DNA of 64,000 nucleotides from a virus: positions 124,001-188,000 of the IMG/VR virus record IMGVR_UViG_3300020810_001156; one strand, written 5' to 3'. This document shows positions 47,985 to 56,369 of this stretch, one piece after another (position 1 is the stretch's first letter; each line of letters starts with the position of its first letter). The notes beneath the pieces were generated by a model. The model saw only the letters and a list, made by a program, of their open reading frames with translations, had not been told where the DNA came from and did not search any database. A program made the position numbers and the translations under genes.

Positions 47985-49103
47985 ATGGCAAAAAAAGAAA
48001 TGGACTTAGCGGCGGAACTAGCTTCCGAGCTAAACAAAACAAACAAAGACCAGAAGGTTGCCTTCTTCTTAGGAGAGGATGATGCACCCACAAATGTGGA
48101 TGGATGGATATCAACTGGCTGTGCTATGTTAGATGTTGCCATTTCGAATCGCCCTTATGGTGGACTTCCTGTTGGTAGAATTACCGAAGTAACTGGTTTA
48201 GAACAAAGTGGAAAATCATTAGTATCTGCACACCTCCTTGCTGAAACACAAAGGCAAGGTGGTGTTGCGGTTCTAATTGATACTGAAACTGCGGTAAGTA
48301 GAGAATTCTTAGAAGCAATTGGTGTAGATGTAGCAAAACTACTTTATGTATCAGCTGATTCAGTAGAACAAATTTTCGAATTTACTGAAACAATCATTGA
48401 AAAGGTAAGAACCACACAAAAGGATAAGTTAGTAACAATCGTAGTAGATTCAGTTGCTGCAGCTTCAACTAAGAATGAGTTGGCAGCTGATTATGGTAAA
48501 GATGGATACGCTACTGATAAAGCTATTATTATCTCAAAGGCGATGAGAAAAATTACCAATTTAATTGGTAGGCAAAAAATCACCTTAGTATTCACTAATC
48601 AATTAAGACAGAAAATGAACGCTATGTTTGGTGACCCGTGGACTACTTCTGGAGGAAAAGCTCTTGCATTCCATGCATCAGTTAGACTTCGTTTGAAGAA
48701 TATGGGACAAATCAAACAAAAAGTCAATGGGCAAGATAAAACCATTGGTATGAAAGTTAGATGTCAGGTTATCAAAAACCGAATGGGACCACCACTTCGA
48801 GCAGCTGATTTCGAAATATTCTTTGATAGAGGAATCGATAACTTCGGTTCTTGGTTAGGAGTAATGAAGGAAAATAAGTTGGTGAAGCAGGCTGGTGCAT
48901 GGTACACTTACATTGATACGGAAACTGGAGAGGAAATTAAATTCCAATCCAAAGATTTCATTGATTTGATGGAAGAAAGAGAAGATGTTAAAGAACAAAT
49001 CTACAAAAAGATTTGCGAAGCAACTATCTTACAATACAAATCAGATTCTAAAGATATCGAAGCACATGAGTTAGATACTGAGGGAGCTGAGGTGGTAGAA
49101 TAA
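47985..49103 (+). CDS. uvsX: UvsX/RecA-like recombinase
   Basis: 372 residues. The RecA core has Walker A GLEQSGKS (71-78), Walker B LVTIVVDS (D155) and the loop region FTNQLRQKMNAMFGDPWTTSGG. It forms filaments on single-stranded DNA and drives recombination-dependent replication and repair together with gp32. Downstream of the core, VRCQVIKNRMGPPLRAADFE and the acidic C-terminus are typical. It is 11 nt after the SSB gene. No separate UvsY is identified; the small protein that follows could be considered but shows no clear similarity. Confidence 0.9.
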   Translation: MAKKEMDLAAELASELNKTNKDQKVAFFLGEDDAPTNVDGWISTGCAMLDVAISNRPYGGLPVGRITEVTGLEQSGKSLVSAHLLAETQRQGGVAVLIDTETAVSREFLEAIGVDVAKLLYVSADSVEQIFEFTETIIEKVRTTQKDKLVTIVVDSVAAASTKNELAADYGKDGYATDKAIIISKAMRKITNLIGRQKITLVFTNQLRQKMNAMFGDPWTTSGGKALAFHASVRLRLKNMGQIKQKVNGQDKTIGMKVRCQVIKNRMGPPLRAADFEIFFDRGIDNFGSWLGVMKENKLVKQAGAWYTYIDTETGEEIKFQSKDFIDLMEEREDVKEQIYKKICEATILQYKSDSKDIEAHELDTEGAEVVE

Positions 49104-49119
49104 AAAGTAATAATAAGTT

Positions 49120-49365
49120 ATGAGTAAATTAAAAGAAATGTTACAAGCATCTGCGAAAGCAGATAGAGCTAAAGCACTCCTTACTTTGGAGTTGTTGGAG
49201 AACAAAGCAGTGGGTATTGGAGACCACTCAACTGAGGATTTTTATAAAAACGCAGAAGAGGCATTATCCAAACTATGTGATGCAGAAGATAGATTACAAA
49301 CTATCGATAATTATTTCGGTGAAGGTATTCACAATTATTTTTCTGATTCAACAACAACTACATAA
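49120..49365 (+). CDS. Small hypothetical protein between recombinase and RNase H
   Basis: 81 residues, helical and acidic at the C-terminus (MLQASAKADRAKALLTLELL ... YFGEGIHNYFSDSTTTT). Its stop overlaps the start of the RNase H gene by one base, so the two are translationally coupled. Position between uvsX and rnh raises the idea of a UvsY-like mediator, but T4 UvsY is longer (137 residues) and no motif supports it. Confidence 0.55.
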   Translation: MSKLKEMLQASAKADRAKALLTLELLENKAVGIGDHSTEDFYKNAEEALSKLCDAEDRLQTIDNYFGEGIHNYFSDSTTTT

Positions 49366-50411
49366 TGAAAGACCTCTATAAAAACATTCTAAACGAAGTT
49401 GAGCAGGAACGAGAAACGAATCACCTTCGTGAGAGAAATAGTAGAGTTCTGATTATTGATGGACTAAACACCTTCATCCGAAGTTGGACAACCAACCCCA
49501 CAATGAATGAGGATGGTGACCATACGGGTGGGGTGATTGGCTCCCTCAAATCTATTGGATACCAAATTAGAGAATTTAATCCAACCCGATGTATCGTAAC
49601 CTTTGATGGTAAAGATGGTTCTCAATCCAGAAAGAAAATCCACGAAGGATATAAAGCTGGTAGAGAAAAGAACCGATTTAGAGTAAACCGTCAATATCAA
49701 GGTATGATGGATGAGGAAGAGGAAAGATTATCTATGAAACAACAATTCATTTGGTTAAATGATATTTTAGATTATCTACCTGTTCAGACTATGATTTATG
49801 ATGGAATTGAAGCAGATGATACAATAGCATATCTAACTAAACACAATGAATCGGATTTAGGTAATGAAGTTGTTATTGTTTCAACTGATAAAGATTTTCT
49901 TCAGTTAGTTTCTGATAAAGTAAAAGTATTTTCACCTACTAAAAAGAAATTATACGATAGACAGATGGTGTTTGATGAGTATGGAATTTGGCCTGAGAAT
50001 CTTTTATTATATAGAACATTGGATGGTGATAAATCAGATAACATACCAGGCATCAAAGGATGTGGTATTAAAACTCTTTTAAAGAGGTTTCCTGAACTTT
50101 CTGAGGATAGATTGATAACACATGAGGAGTTCTTCCAATTGTGTGAAGATAAGCAAGGTAAAATCAAATTATATGATGATATCTTAAAAGCAAAAGACCA
50201 ACTTCTTATGAATAAGAGGTTAATGGAGTTAGATGAACCCCATATCCCAACAAATCAGAAGTTAAAAATCTTAGATAGATTTAATGAAGATGATGTTGAA
50301 TTTAAGAAATTAGATTTTCTTAGAGTTGGACAAAAATACAAAATTCTCCAAAATTGGAGAGATATAAATGATTGGTTACATTCAACCTTTCAAAATATTA
50401 TTACAAAATAA
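49365..50411 (+). CDS. rnh: 5'-3' exonuclease / RNase H (T4 Rnh-like)
   Basis: 348 residues, close to T4 RNase H (305). FEN-family metal sites can be read: VLIIDGLNTF (about 28-37), IVTFDGKDGS, YDGIEADDTIAYLT, VIVSTDKDFLQL and DGDKSDNIPGIKGCG, the last two forming the second metal site and helix-hairpin-helix. It removes RNA primers and adjacent DNA from lagging-strand fragments. It is translated with the preceding small gene and precedes the helicase, a replication cassette order like that of T4-related phages. Confidence 0.88.
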   Translation: MKDLYKNILNEVEQERETNHLRERNSRVLIIDGLNTFIRSWTTNPTMNEDGDHTGGVIGSLKSIGYQIREFNPTRCIVTFDGKDGSQSRKKIHEGYKAGREKNRFRVNRQYQGMMDEEEERLSMKQQFIWLNDILDYLPVQTMIYDGIEADDTIAYLTKHNESDLGNEVVIVSTDKDFLQLVSDKVKVFSPTKKKLYDRQMVFDEYGIWPENLLLYRTLDGDKSDNIPGIKGCGIKTLLKRFPELSEDRLITHEEFFQLCEDKQGKIKLYDDILKAKDQLLMNKRLMELDEPHIPTNQKLKILDRFNEDDVEFKKLDFLRVGQKYKILQNWRDINDWLHSTFQNIITK

Positions 50412-50412
50412 T

Positions 50413-50443
50413 TTTGATATATCACAAATTTTTCTTATATTTG
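50413..50443 (+). promoter_or_regulatory. Bacteroidota-type promoter upstream of helicase
   Basis: TTTG at 50413-50416, TATATTTG at 50436-50443, spacing 19. The ATG follows at 50469. Confidence 0.8.
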
Positions 50444-50468
50444 TGAAATCAAATTAGGTTATAGGTAA

Positions 50469-51827
50469 ATGCAAAATATAGATACTCTTTCAAAATACGG
50501 ACAATCCTTTCAAACGAAGGTACTTTCTTCTTTGATTACGGATGTTCGTTTATTGGATACTCTTAGTGAGATTATACATCCAAAGTTTTTTGAAGCTGAG
50601 GCTAATAAATGGATAGCAGAGGAGATTGTTTCATATTACGATGAATTTAAGAAATCTCCAACATTAGACGTTTTTAAATCCGAAGTTTCGAAGTTAGATG
50701 ATAGAGGGTTTCAGAAAAGTGTAGTAGAGCAATTAAAATTAGTTTTTACCAAAGTTGGTGATTCTGATTTGGATTATGTAAAGAAAGAGTTTTCTTCATT
50801 TTGCATCAACCAAAACCTAAAACAAGCTATTGTTAGTTCAGTTGATTTACTAAAAGCTGGTAACTATGATAGAATCAAAGATTTAGTAGATAAAGCAATG
50901 AAGGTAGGAGTGGATTCAGATATGGGACACGATTACCTTTTAGATTTTGAAGAAAGAACTAACGAAGTTGATAGAAGTACAGTTCCAACTGGTTGGGATT
51001 GTATTAATGAATTGATGGATGGTGGTTTGGGACCTGGCGAATTAGGAGTAGCAGTAGCACCTTCTGGTGTTGGTAAAACTTGGGTACTATGTGCAATCGG
51101 AGCAGCAGCTGTTAAGAGAGGATTAAATGTAGTACATTACTCTTTGGAATTATCAGAACATTATGTGGGACAGAGATACGATACTGTATTTACACAAATC
51201 CCATCAGCAGATGTGAAAGATAAGAAAGAAGAAGTAAAAGAGAAAATCAATAGATTGAGTGGAAAACTTCTTATTAAGTATTTCCCACCAAAAGGTATAT
51301 CTGCTAAAAAATTAGAATCCCATATTGAGAAGATGACAGCAGCAGGAAATAAACCTGATTTGATAATTATTGATTATGCTGATTTGTTATTATCTCACAC
51401 TAATAAATCCGATTCAACCTATGGTGAGCAAGGTGGTGTTTACATTGAGTTGAGAGGTATTAGTGGTGAATTGGGTATTCCTATTTGGACAGCATCCCAA
51501 ACCAATCGTTCAGCAATTGATTCTGAAGTTATTGAAGCGGATAAGGTAGCAGATTCCTACGCTAAGGTAATGAACGCTGATTTCATTATGAGTATCAGTA
51601 GAAAGAGTAAGGATAAATTGAACAATACTGCAAGATTCCATATTATGAAAAACCGATTTGGACCCGATGGAATTACTTTCCCATCTAAGATGGATACCAA
51701 TACTGGATTCATTGAGGTTTATGATGGCAATTCATCAGATGGAATTATTACACAAAAAGAATCTGCAAATGGAGAACAAATGGAGAAAAAGTTACTTCAT
51801 AAAAAGTATGTTGAAAACTTTGGGTAA
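50469..51827 (+). CDS. 41: Replicative DNA helicase (gp41, DnaB family)
   Basis: 452 residues, near T4 gp41 (475). The N-terminal 150 residues are helical. The RecA-type motor has Walker A APSGVGKT (197-204), the H1a segment VHYSLELSE, Walker B PDLIIIDYADLLLS (D302), and IWTASQTNRSAID (sensor/H3). It unwinds DNA 5'-3' on the lagging strand as a hexamer. It has its own Bacteroidota-type promoter. No gp61-type primase gene is visible within the window. Confidence 0.92.
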   Translation: MQNIDTLSKYGQSFQTKVLSSLITDVRLLDTLSEIIHPKFFEAEANKWIAEEIVSYYDEFKKSPTLDVFKSEVSKLDDRGFQKSVVEQLKLVFTKVGDSDLDYVKKEFSSFCINQNLKQAIVSSVDLLKAGNYDRIKDLVDKAMKVGVDSDMGHDYLLDFEERTNEVDRSTVPTGWDCINELMDGGLGPGELGVAVAPSGVGKTWVLCAIGAAAVKRGLNVVHYSLELSEHYVGQRYDTVFTQIPSADVKDKKEEVKEKINRLSGKLLIKYFPPKGISAKKLESHIEKMTAAGNKPDLIIIDYADLLLSHTNKSDSTYGEQGGVYIELRGISGELGIPIWTASQTNRSAIDSEVIEADKVADSYAKVMNADFIMSISRKSKDKLNNTARFHIMKNRFGPDGITFPSKMDTNTGFIEVYDGNSSDGIITQKESANGEQMEKKLLHKKYVENFG

Positions 51828-51920
51828 CTATCAAAATTTGTACAAAATATCAAAAAACAAAAAAGTAAGAAATTTAATATTGGAACTTAATTTTTTTTCA
51901 ATATATACAATAGTTATAAT

Positions 51921-51953
51921 CACCGAGCAGCAATCGAAGGTGTTCGGTTTTTT
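51921..51953 (+). terminator. Probable rho-independent terminator (or attenuator) after helicase
   Basis: ACCGAGCA (51922-51929) pairs with TGTTCGGT (51941-51948), one G-U pair, 11-nt loop, followed by TTTTT. The next ATG is only 29 nt further on. Either a promoter lies inside this short gap, or some transcription passes through and the hairpin acts as an attenuator. Confidence 0.65.
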
Positions 51954-51982
51954 AATTTAATTAATTTATAAATATATTATCT

Positions 51983-52153
51983 ATGGCAACATCACAAGAA
52001 TTATTCGAACAAATCAAAGAACTCTTCGTTGAGTTTGAAGAAAATCACACTGCAACTACTAAAGCAGGTAAATCAAGAGCTAGAAAGGCAATTGGTGAAA
52101 TTAAAAAATTAGTAACCGATTACAGAAAAGCTTCTGTTGAAGAAAATAAATAA
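51983..52153 (+). CDS. Histone H1-like Hc1 family protein
   Basis: 56 residues. A leading helix (SQELFEQIKELFVEFEENH), a basic hinge (TKAGKSRARKAIGEIKKL) and the end VTDYRKASVEENK match the Hc1 family known from Chlamydia and widespread as very small proteins in Bacteroidota (pattern GNKAA-x2-R-x-R ... K-x2-K-x2-R-K-x-S). Those proteins bind and compact DNA. The gene is only 171 nt and easy to miss. The ATG is clear, and the product is followed after 5 nt by a SET-domain gene. A role in packaging or shielding phage DNA, or in remodelling the host nucleoid, is inferred. Confidence 0.75.
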   Translation: MATSQELFEQIKELFVEFEENHTATTKAGKSRARKAIGEIKKLVTDYRKASVEENK

Positions 52154-52158
52154 TCGTA

Positions 52159-52569
52159 ATGGATGTAATTGAGTATCTCCAACATTGTGTCAAAACCGAT
52201 ATAGCACCTTCTCCAATACATGGAATTGGTACATTCGCTTTAAGAGATATTGAAGTTGGTGAATCTCTTTTTGAAGTGTGGAAAGGTGATACTCGAATTT
52301 ATACCATTGAAAGGGATAAATTTGAGGAATTACCCCACTACACTAAAAAATTAATCTTAAAAGGGTATCTTAATAAACCCGAATACCCAGTTTATTGGTT
52401 TAGATTATTTAACGATTGTTATTGGAATTTGGCTAATCCAATAATGCATACAAACACAGCCGAAAAAAATGGTAACTTCGATTCAATCACTAAAAAAGTT
52501 ATCAAGCCAATCAAAGTTGGTGAAGAAATTTTAGGAACCTACAATTTAAACGATACAATATTAAAATGA
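52159..52569 (+). CDS. SET-domain protein (putative protein-lysine methyltransferase)
   Basis: 136 residues, about the size of the minimal viral enzyme vSET of chlorella virus PBCV-1 (119). N-SET: SPIHGIGTFALRDIEVGESL (18-37), with the HGIGTFA cofactor loop. The pseudoknot region is ANPIMHTNTAEKNGNFD (92-108), where H97 and N104 may stand for the usual NH-x2-x-PN. C-SET is VGEEILGTYN (120-129) with Y128 as the likely catalytic tyrosine. The canonical NH pair is partly changed, so activity is not certain. It follows the Hc1-like gene by 5 nt and overlaps the MazG gene by 4 nt (ATGA). Confidence 0.72.
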   Translation: MDVIEYLQHCVKTDIAPSPIHGIGTFALRDIEVGESLFEVWKGDTRIYTIERDKFEELPHYTKKLILKGYLNKPEYPVYWFRLFNDCYWNLANPIMHTNTAEKNGNFDSITKKVIKPIKVGEEILGTYNLNDTILK

Positions 52570-52877
52570 CATTTGATGAATTGATTGAAAACATCACCCA
52601 ATGGGCTGATGACAAGGGGATACTTGTTCCTGATAATGCTCCAAAACAATCTATGAAGATTATGGAGGAGTTAGGTGAAACAATGGGAGCAATCCTAAAA
52701 GGAAAAAAGACTGATGAAGTTATCGATGGTATCGGTGATATATTAGTTACAGTTATTATTTTAGCAAAACAATTAGGTTTAGAACCTACCGAATGTTTGG
52801 AATCAGCTTGGAATGAAATCAAAGATAGGAAGGGAAAGACCGTAAATGGTACATTTATCAAAGAAGAAGAACTATGA
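52566..52877 (+). CDS. MazG-like nucleotide pyrophosphohydrolase
   Basis: 103 residues. The MazG helical bundle is clear: MKIMEELGETMGAILKG (E-E-x2-E metal motif, about 37-41) and DEVIDGIGDILVTVIILAKQ (E-x2-D motif, about 56-68). Such enzymes hydrolyse dNTPs or (p)ppGpp-type nucleotides to monophosphates and are common in phages. ATGA overlaps with both the SET gene before and the nrdB gene after it show tight translational coupling with nucleotide metabolism. The substrate cannot be told from the sequence. Confidence 0.82.
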   Translation: MTFDELIENITQWADDKGILVPDNAPKQSMKIMEELGETMGAILKGKKTDEVIDGIGDILVTVIILAKQLGLEPTECLESAWNEIKDRKGKTVNGTFIKEEEL

Positions 52878-54154
52878 GTATATTTGTAGATACTACAGCG
52901 GAAGATGTTCACTTCGTAACTAAACGAGGTGGAGAAAAAGAGAGTTTTAAATTAGAAAAAATTCAAAATTCTATCCTAAAGGCAATGGAATCCATTGATA
53001 GGGTAGATGAGGAAGTAGCAGAAAAGGTTGCAAGAACTGTGGAAAGAAGTTTGTTTAAATACGAACACATCACTACTGTAACAGTAGATGAAATTGGTGA
53101 TGTTGTAGAAAACAAACTTATGGATGTTGGATTAAACAATGTAGCAAAAGAATACATTCTATATCGCTCAAAAAACAAACCAAACATCTTTAAGAAAAGA
53201 GTAAATCTTAAACCTTACGAATATCCACAATTAGTGGAGTATGTTGATGCTATTAGACACTCTTATTGGGTTCATACTGAGTTCAACTTCACATCAGATA
53301 TCCAAGACTTTAAAGTACATCTGAGTGAAAAGGAAAGAACCGCAGTAGAAAGAGCTATGTTAGCAATATCCCAAATTGAAATCGCTGTAAAAACCTTTTG
53401 GGGAGATATCTACAAAAAAATGCCAAAACCTGAGATTGGAAATGTTGGAGCAACTTTCGCTGAATCGGAAGTTAGACATGCTGATGCATATTCAAACCTA
53501 ATTCAGGTTTTAGGATTAAACAATGAGTTTGAAAACTTAATGGAAGTACCTGCGATTCGTAGAAGAATCAAATATTTAGAGAAATCTATTAGTGGAGCTC
53601 GTTCTATTGAAAATAGAGATTACTTTGAATCAGTAATACTTTTCTCTATGTTTATTGAGAATGTATCACTATTTTCACAATTCTTAGTGATGTTATCATT
53701 TAACAAACATAAGAATGTATTGAAAGGTATTAGTAACGCTGTTGAAGCAACATCAAAAGAAGAAAACATTCATGCTGAATTTGGATTTGATTTGGTTAAC
53801 ACAATCAAAGCTGAGAATCCTGATTGGTGGACTGATGATTTAGTTGAAGATATTATTGATGCAACTTTAGATGCATACGATGCTGAGGCTGAAATCGTAG
53901 ATTGGATGTTTGAAAAAGGAGATTTAGATTTCCTAACCAAAGAACAAACCTTAGAATTTATTAAAGATAGATTCAACAGGTCATTAAAATCAATTGGTAT
54001 CGATAGTGTTTTCAGTATTGATGAATCTTTATTAGAAACAACTGAGTGGTTTGATGATGAAATCCTTACCACAAAACATACCGATTTCTTTAACAAAAGA
54101 AGTATAAATTATAGTAAAAAACAAAAATCGATTACAGAAGACGATTTATTTTAA
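52874..54154 (+). CDS. nrdB: Ribonucleotide reductase beta subunit with N-terminal ATP-cone
   Basis: 426 residues. Residues about 10-98 form an ATP-cone (FVTKRGGEKESFKLEKIQNS, then ITTVTVDEIGDVVENKLMD, AKEYILYR), the allosteric domain normally on NrdA. The R2 core follows, with diiron ligands D142 or D145, E199 and H202 (SEVRHADAY), E262, E297 and H300 (EENIH), and radical tyrosine Y206 four residues after H202. NrdB proteins with an ATP-cone are known from some Bacteroidota, where dATP inhibits by changing R2 oligomerisation. The NrdA encoded next lacks a cone, so allosteric activity control is probably on this subunit. Confidence 0.92.
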   Translation: MSIFVDTTAEDVHFVTKRGGEKESFKLEKIQNSILKAMESIDRVDEEVAEKVARTVERSLFKYEHITTVTVDEIGDVVENKLMDVGLNNVAKEYILYRSKNKPNIFKKRVNLKPYEYPQLVEYVDAIRHSYWVHTEFNFTSDIQDFKVHLSEKERTAVERAMLAISQIEIAVKTFWGDIYKKMPKPEIGNVGATFAESEVRHADAYSNLIQVLGLNNEFENLMEVPAIRRRIKYLEKSISGARSIENRDYFESVILFSMFIENVSLFSQFLVMLSFNKHKNVLKGISNAVEATSKEENIHAEFGFDLVNTIKAENPDWWTDDLVEDIIDATLDAYDAEAEIVDWMFEKGDLDFLTKEQTLEFIKDRFNRSLKSIGIDSVFSIDESLLETTEWFDDEILTTKHTDFFNKRSINYSKKQKSITEDDLF

Positions 54155-54166
54155 GAAGTTACAATT

Positions 54167-55873
54167 ATGAGCGATAGAAAATTATTTGATTGGATTAACG
54201 AAGAATCCGTTACCTTTTTAAGAAGGGGGTATTTAAGTGAAGGTGAAGAACCTTTAGATAGAATTAAAACAATTGCAAACCATGCAGAAAAACTATTAGA
54301 AATCGAAGGATTTGCTGATAAGTTTATTGATTATATGGGTAGAGGGTGGTATTCACTTTCATCACCTGTATGGGCAAACTTTGGTAAGAAAAGAGGTTTA
54401 CCAGTTTCTTGTTTTGGTTCTAATATTGGTGATAACATTGAATCAATTCTATATACTCAAGCTGAAGTTGGTGAAATGAGTAAAATGGGAGGCGGAACTT
54501 CTGGTTACTTTGGTAACATCAGAGGTAGAGGTGCTGAAATTACTGATAATGGACATGCACCTGGCGCTGTTCACTTTATGAATCTCTTTCAAAGTGTAGT
54601 AGATAATATTTCACAAGGTTCAACTCGTAGAGGTAGATTCTCACCATACTTACCAATCGAACATCCAGATATTATGGAGTTCTTAGAAATTGGAACTGAA
54701 GGTGCAACTATCCAAGACCTTACACATGCGGTAACTGTTTCTGATGAGTTTATGGAAGAAATGATTGCTGGTGATACTGAAAAAAGAGCTGCTTGGGCAA
54801 AAGTAATCCAACGAAGAGGTGAAATCGGATATCCATATATTATGTTCTCAGATACGATGAACAAAAATACTGTGGATGTTTATAAAGATAAAAACGCTAA
54901 AATCTATAACTCTAATCTATGTTCTGAAATCGCTCTTCATAACTCAGAGGAAGAATCATTTGTTTGTGTACTTTCATCTATGAATGTTCTACACTATGAT
55001 GAGTGGAAGGATACTGATGCAGTTGAAACGATGACTTACTTCTTAGATGCGGTTGTAACCGAATTCCTTACTAAGATTGAAGCTATTAGAGATAATGGTA
55101 CAATTGAAGGTAAAAGAGCATTCTTCTACTTAGAAAAAGCATACAACTTCGCTAAAAGACAAAGAGCATTAGGTTTAGGTGTTTTAGGATGGCACTCATT
55201 TATTCAATCAAAAGGATTACCATTTGATAGTAGAGATGCGGCAAGATTAAATGTTGAAGTATTTAAACTAATCAAAGAAAAATCATATAAAGCATCCGAA
55301 GAGATGGCTGAAAAATATGGTGAACCTGAATACCTCAAAGGATATGGTAGAAGAAATGTAACTTTGAACGCTATTGCACCTACCACATCTTCAGCATTTA
55401 TCTTAGGACAGGTATCACAATCAATTGAACCAATTTGGTCAAATTGTTATGTAAAAGATGTTGCTAAAATGAAAGTAACAATCAAAAACCCAATCTTAGA
55501 AAAATTACTTGAGGAGTTGGGTAAAAATGATAAAGAAACTTGGAATAGTATTAAACAAAATGATGGTTCGGTTCAGCATTTAGAGTTCTTAACTCCTATA
55601 CAAAAAGAGGTATTCAGAACTTTTGCTGAAATCAATCAATCTACTATTATTAACCAAGCAGCAATCAGACAGGATTACATTGACCAATCACAATCTTTGA
55701 ATCTAATGATTGCACCTGATATGCCAACTAAGGATGTAAACAAACTCCTTATTGATGCATGGAAGTTAGGAGTTAAAACACTTTACTACCAACACTCAAT
55801 GAATTCAGCACAAGCTTTCGCTAGAAAGAAACTTGGATTGAATGATTTACATTGTGTTGCTTGTGAGGGATAA
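54167..55873 (+). CDS. nrdA: Ribonucleotide reductase alpha subunit (no ATP-cone)
   Basis: 568 residues, compact compared with E. coli NrdA (761) because it starts directly at the barrel (FDWINEESVTFL) without an ATP-cone. Catalytic residues are in place: C82 (PVSCFGS), N250-x-C252-x-E254 (SNLCSEI), C267 (FVCVLSS), the radical-transfer pair Y540-Y541 (TLYYQHS), and the C-terminal C563-x2-C566 that passes electrons to the active site. It converts ribonucleotides to deoxyribonucleotides for phage DNA synthesis, together with the NrdB 12 nt upstream and the thioredoxin 25 nt downstream. Confidence 0.95.
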   Translation: MSDRKLFDWINEESVTFLRRGYLSEGEEPLDRIKTIANHAEKLLEIEGFADKFIDYMGRGWYSLSSPVWANFGKKRGLPVSCFGSNIGDNIESILYTQAEVGEMSKMGGGTSGYFGNIRGRGAEITDNGHAPGAVHFMNLFQSVVDNISQGSTRRGRFSPYLPIEHPDIMEFLEIGTEGATIQDLTHAVTVSDEFMEEMIAGDTEKRAAWAKVIQRRGEIGYPYIMFSDTMNKNTVDVYKDKNAKIYNSNLCSEIALHNSEEESFVCVLSSMNVLHYDEWKDTDAVETMTYFLDAVVTEFLTKIEAIRDNGTIEGKRAFFYLEKAYNFAKRQRALGLGVLGWHSFIQSKGLPFDSRDAARLNVEVFKLIKEKSYKASEEMAEKYGEPEYLKGYGRRNVTLNAIAPTTSSAFILGQVSQSIEPIWSNCYVKDVAKMKVTIKNPILEKLLEELGKNDKETWNSIKQNDGSVQHLEFLTPIQKEVFRTFAEINQSTIINQAAIRQDYIDQSQSLNLMIAPDMPTKDVNKLLIDAWKLGVKTLYYQHSMNSAQAFARKKLGLNDLHCVACEG

Positions 55874-55898
55874 TATTAAACATTAAATTATAAAAGCT

Positions 55899-56162
55899 AT
55901 GATAGAAATTAAAAAATTCGAAGCAGATTGGTGTGGTCCTTGTAGGATGTTAAAACCAACATTTGAAAAATTAGAAGAATCATTTGGAAATTCCGTAAAA
56001 TTTTCGTATATTAACGTGGATGAAAACCAAGATGAAGCAGCTAAGTATTCAGTTCGTTCAATTCCAACCGTTGTTATTGAAAAAAACGGAGAATTGGTAG
56101 AAAGATTTACAGGTGCACAATCGGAGTTAGCATATAAGAATGCGCTAAACGAAGTTTTATAA
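55899..56162 (+). CDS. Thioredoxin-like protein
   Basis: 87 residues. The active site FEADWCGPCRMLKP (CGPC) and SIPTVVIEKNG with the cis-proline (S-I-P) are those of thioredoxin; the protein is shorter than usual (about 105), missing the first strand-helix. It is placed directly after nrdA and very likely supplies electrons to the reductase. Confidence 0.92.
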   Translation: MIEIKKFEADWCGPCRMLKPTFEKLEESFGNSVKFSYINVDENQDEAAKYSVRSIPTVVIEKNGELVERFTGAQSELAYKNALNEVL

Positions 56163-56165
56163 GGA

Positions 56166-56369
56166 ATGCCAATACTAAGAGGACAGACTCATCCTTCTGC
56201 AAAATTAACGGATGAGCAGGTTATACAAATAAGAAGGTTATGGAAAATGGGACACCGAAATGTAAGAGTGATAGCTCGAAACAATAAGGTATCCCCAGCC
56301 AATATCATTAAGATTGTCAAAAATAAAACTTGGACACACCTAAATGAATTTTGGTCTGGTAGTTTATGA
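56166..56369 (+). CDS. Small helix-turn-helix DNA-binding protein
   Basis: 67 residues. HPSAKLTDEQVIQIRRLWKM followed by NVRVIARNNKVSPANIIKIV and KNKTWTHL is the HTH module often found at the C-terminus of phage HNH endonucleases and as free small proteins. No nuclease motif remains, so it may be a regulator or a leftover of a homing endonuclease. Its stop overlaps the next start by 4 nt (ATGA), linking it to the Mom-like gene. Confidence 0.65.
   Translation: MPILRGQTHPSAKLTDEQVIQIRRLWKMGHRNVRVIARNNKVSPANIIKIVKNKTWTHLNEFWSGSL

Noticed and set aside
49120-49365. UvsY recombination mediator
   Set aside because: Position would fit, but length and visible sequence give no support.
51658-51960. 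100-residue plus-strand ORF overlapping the helicase end
   Set aside because: Mostly an alternative frame of the helicase gene and runs through the terminator hairpin.
51967-51974. TATAAATA just before the Hc1-like gene as a T4-type late promoter
   Set aside because: Only 8 nt from the ATG and the only copy in this orientation; probably chance in an A/T-rich gap.
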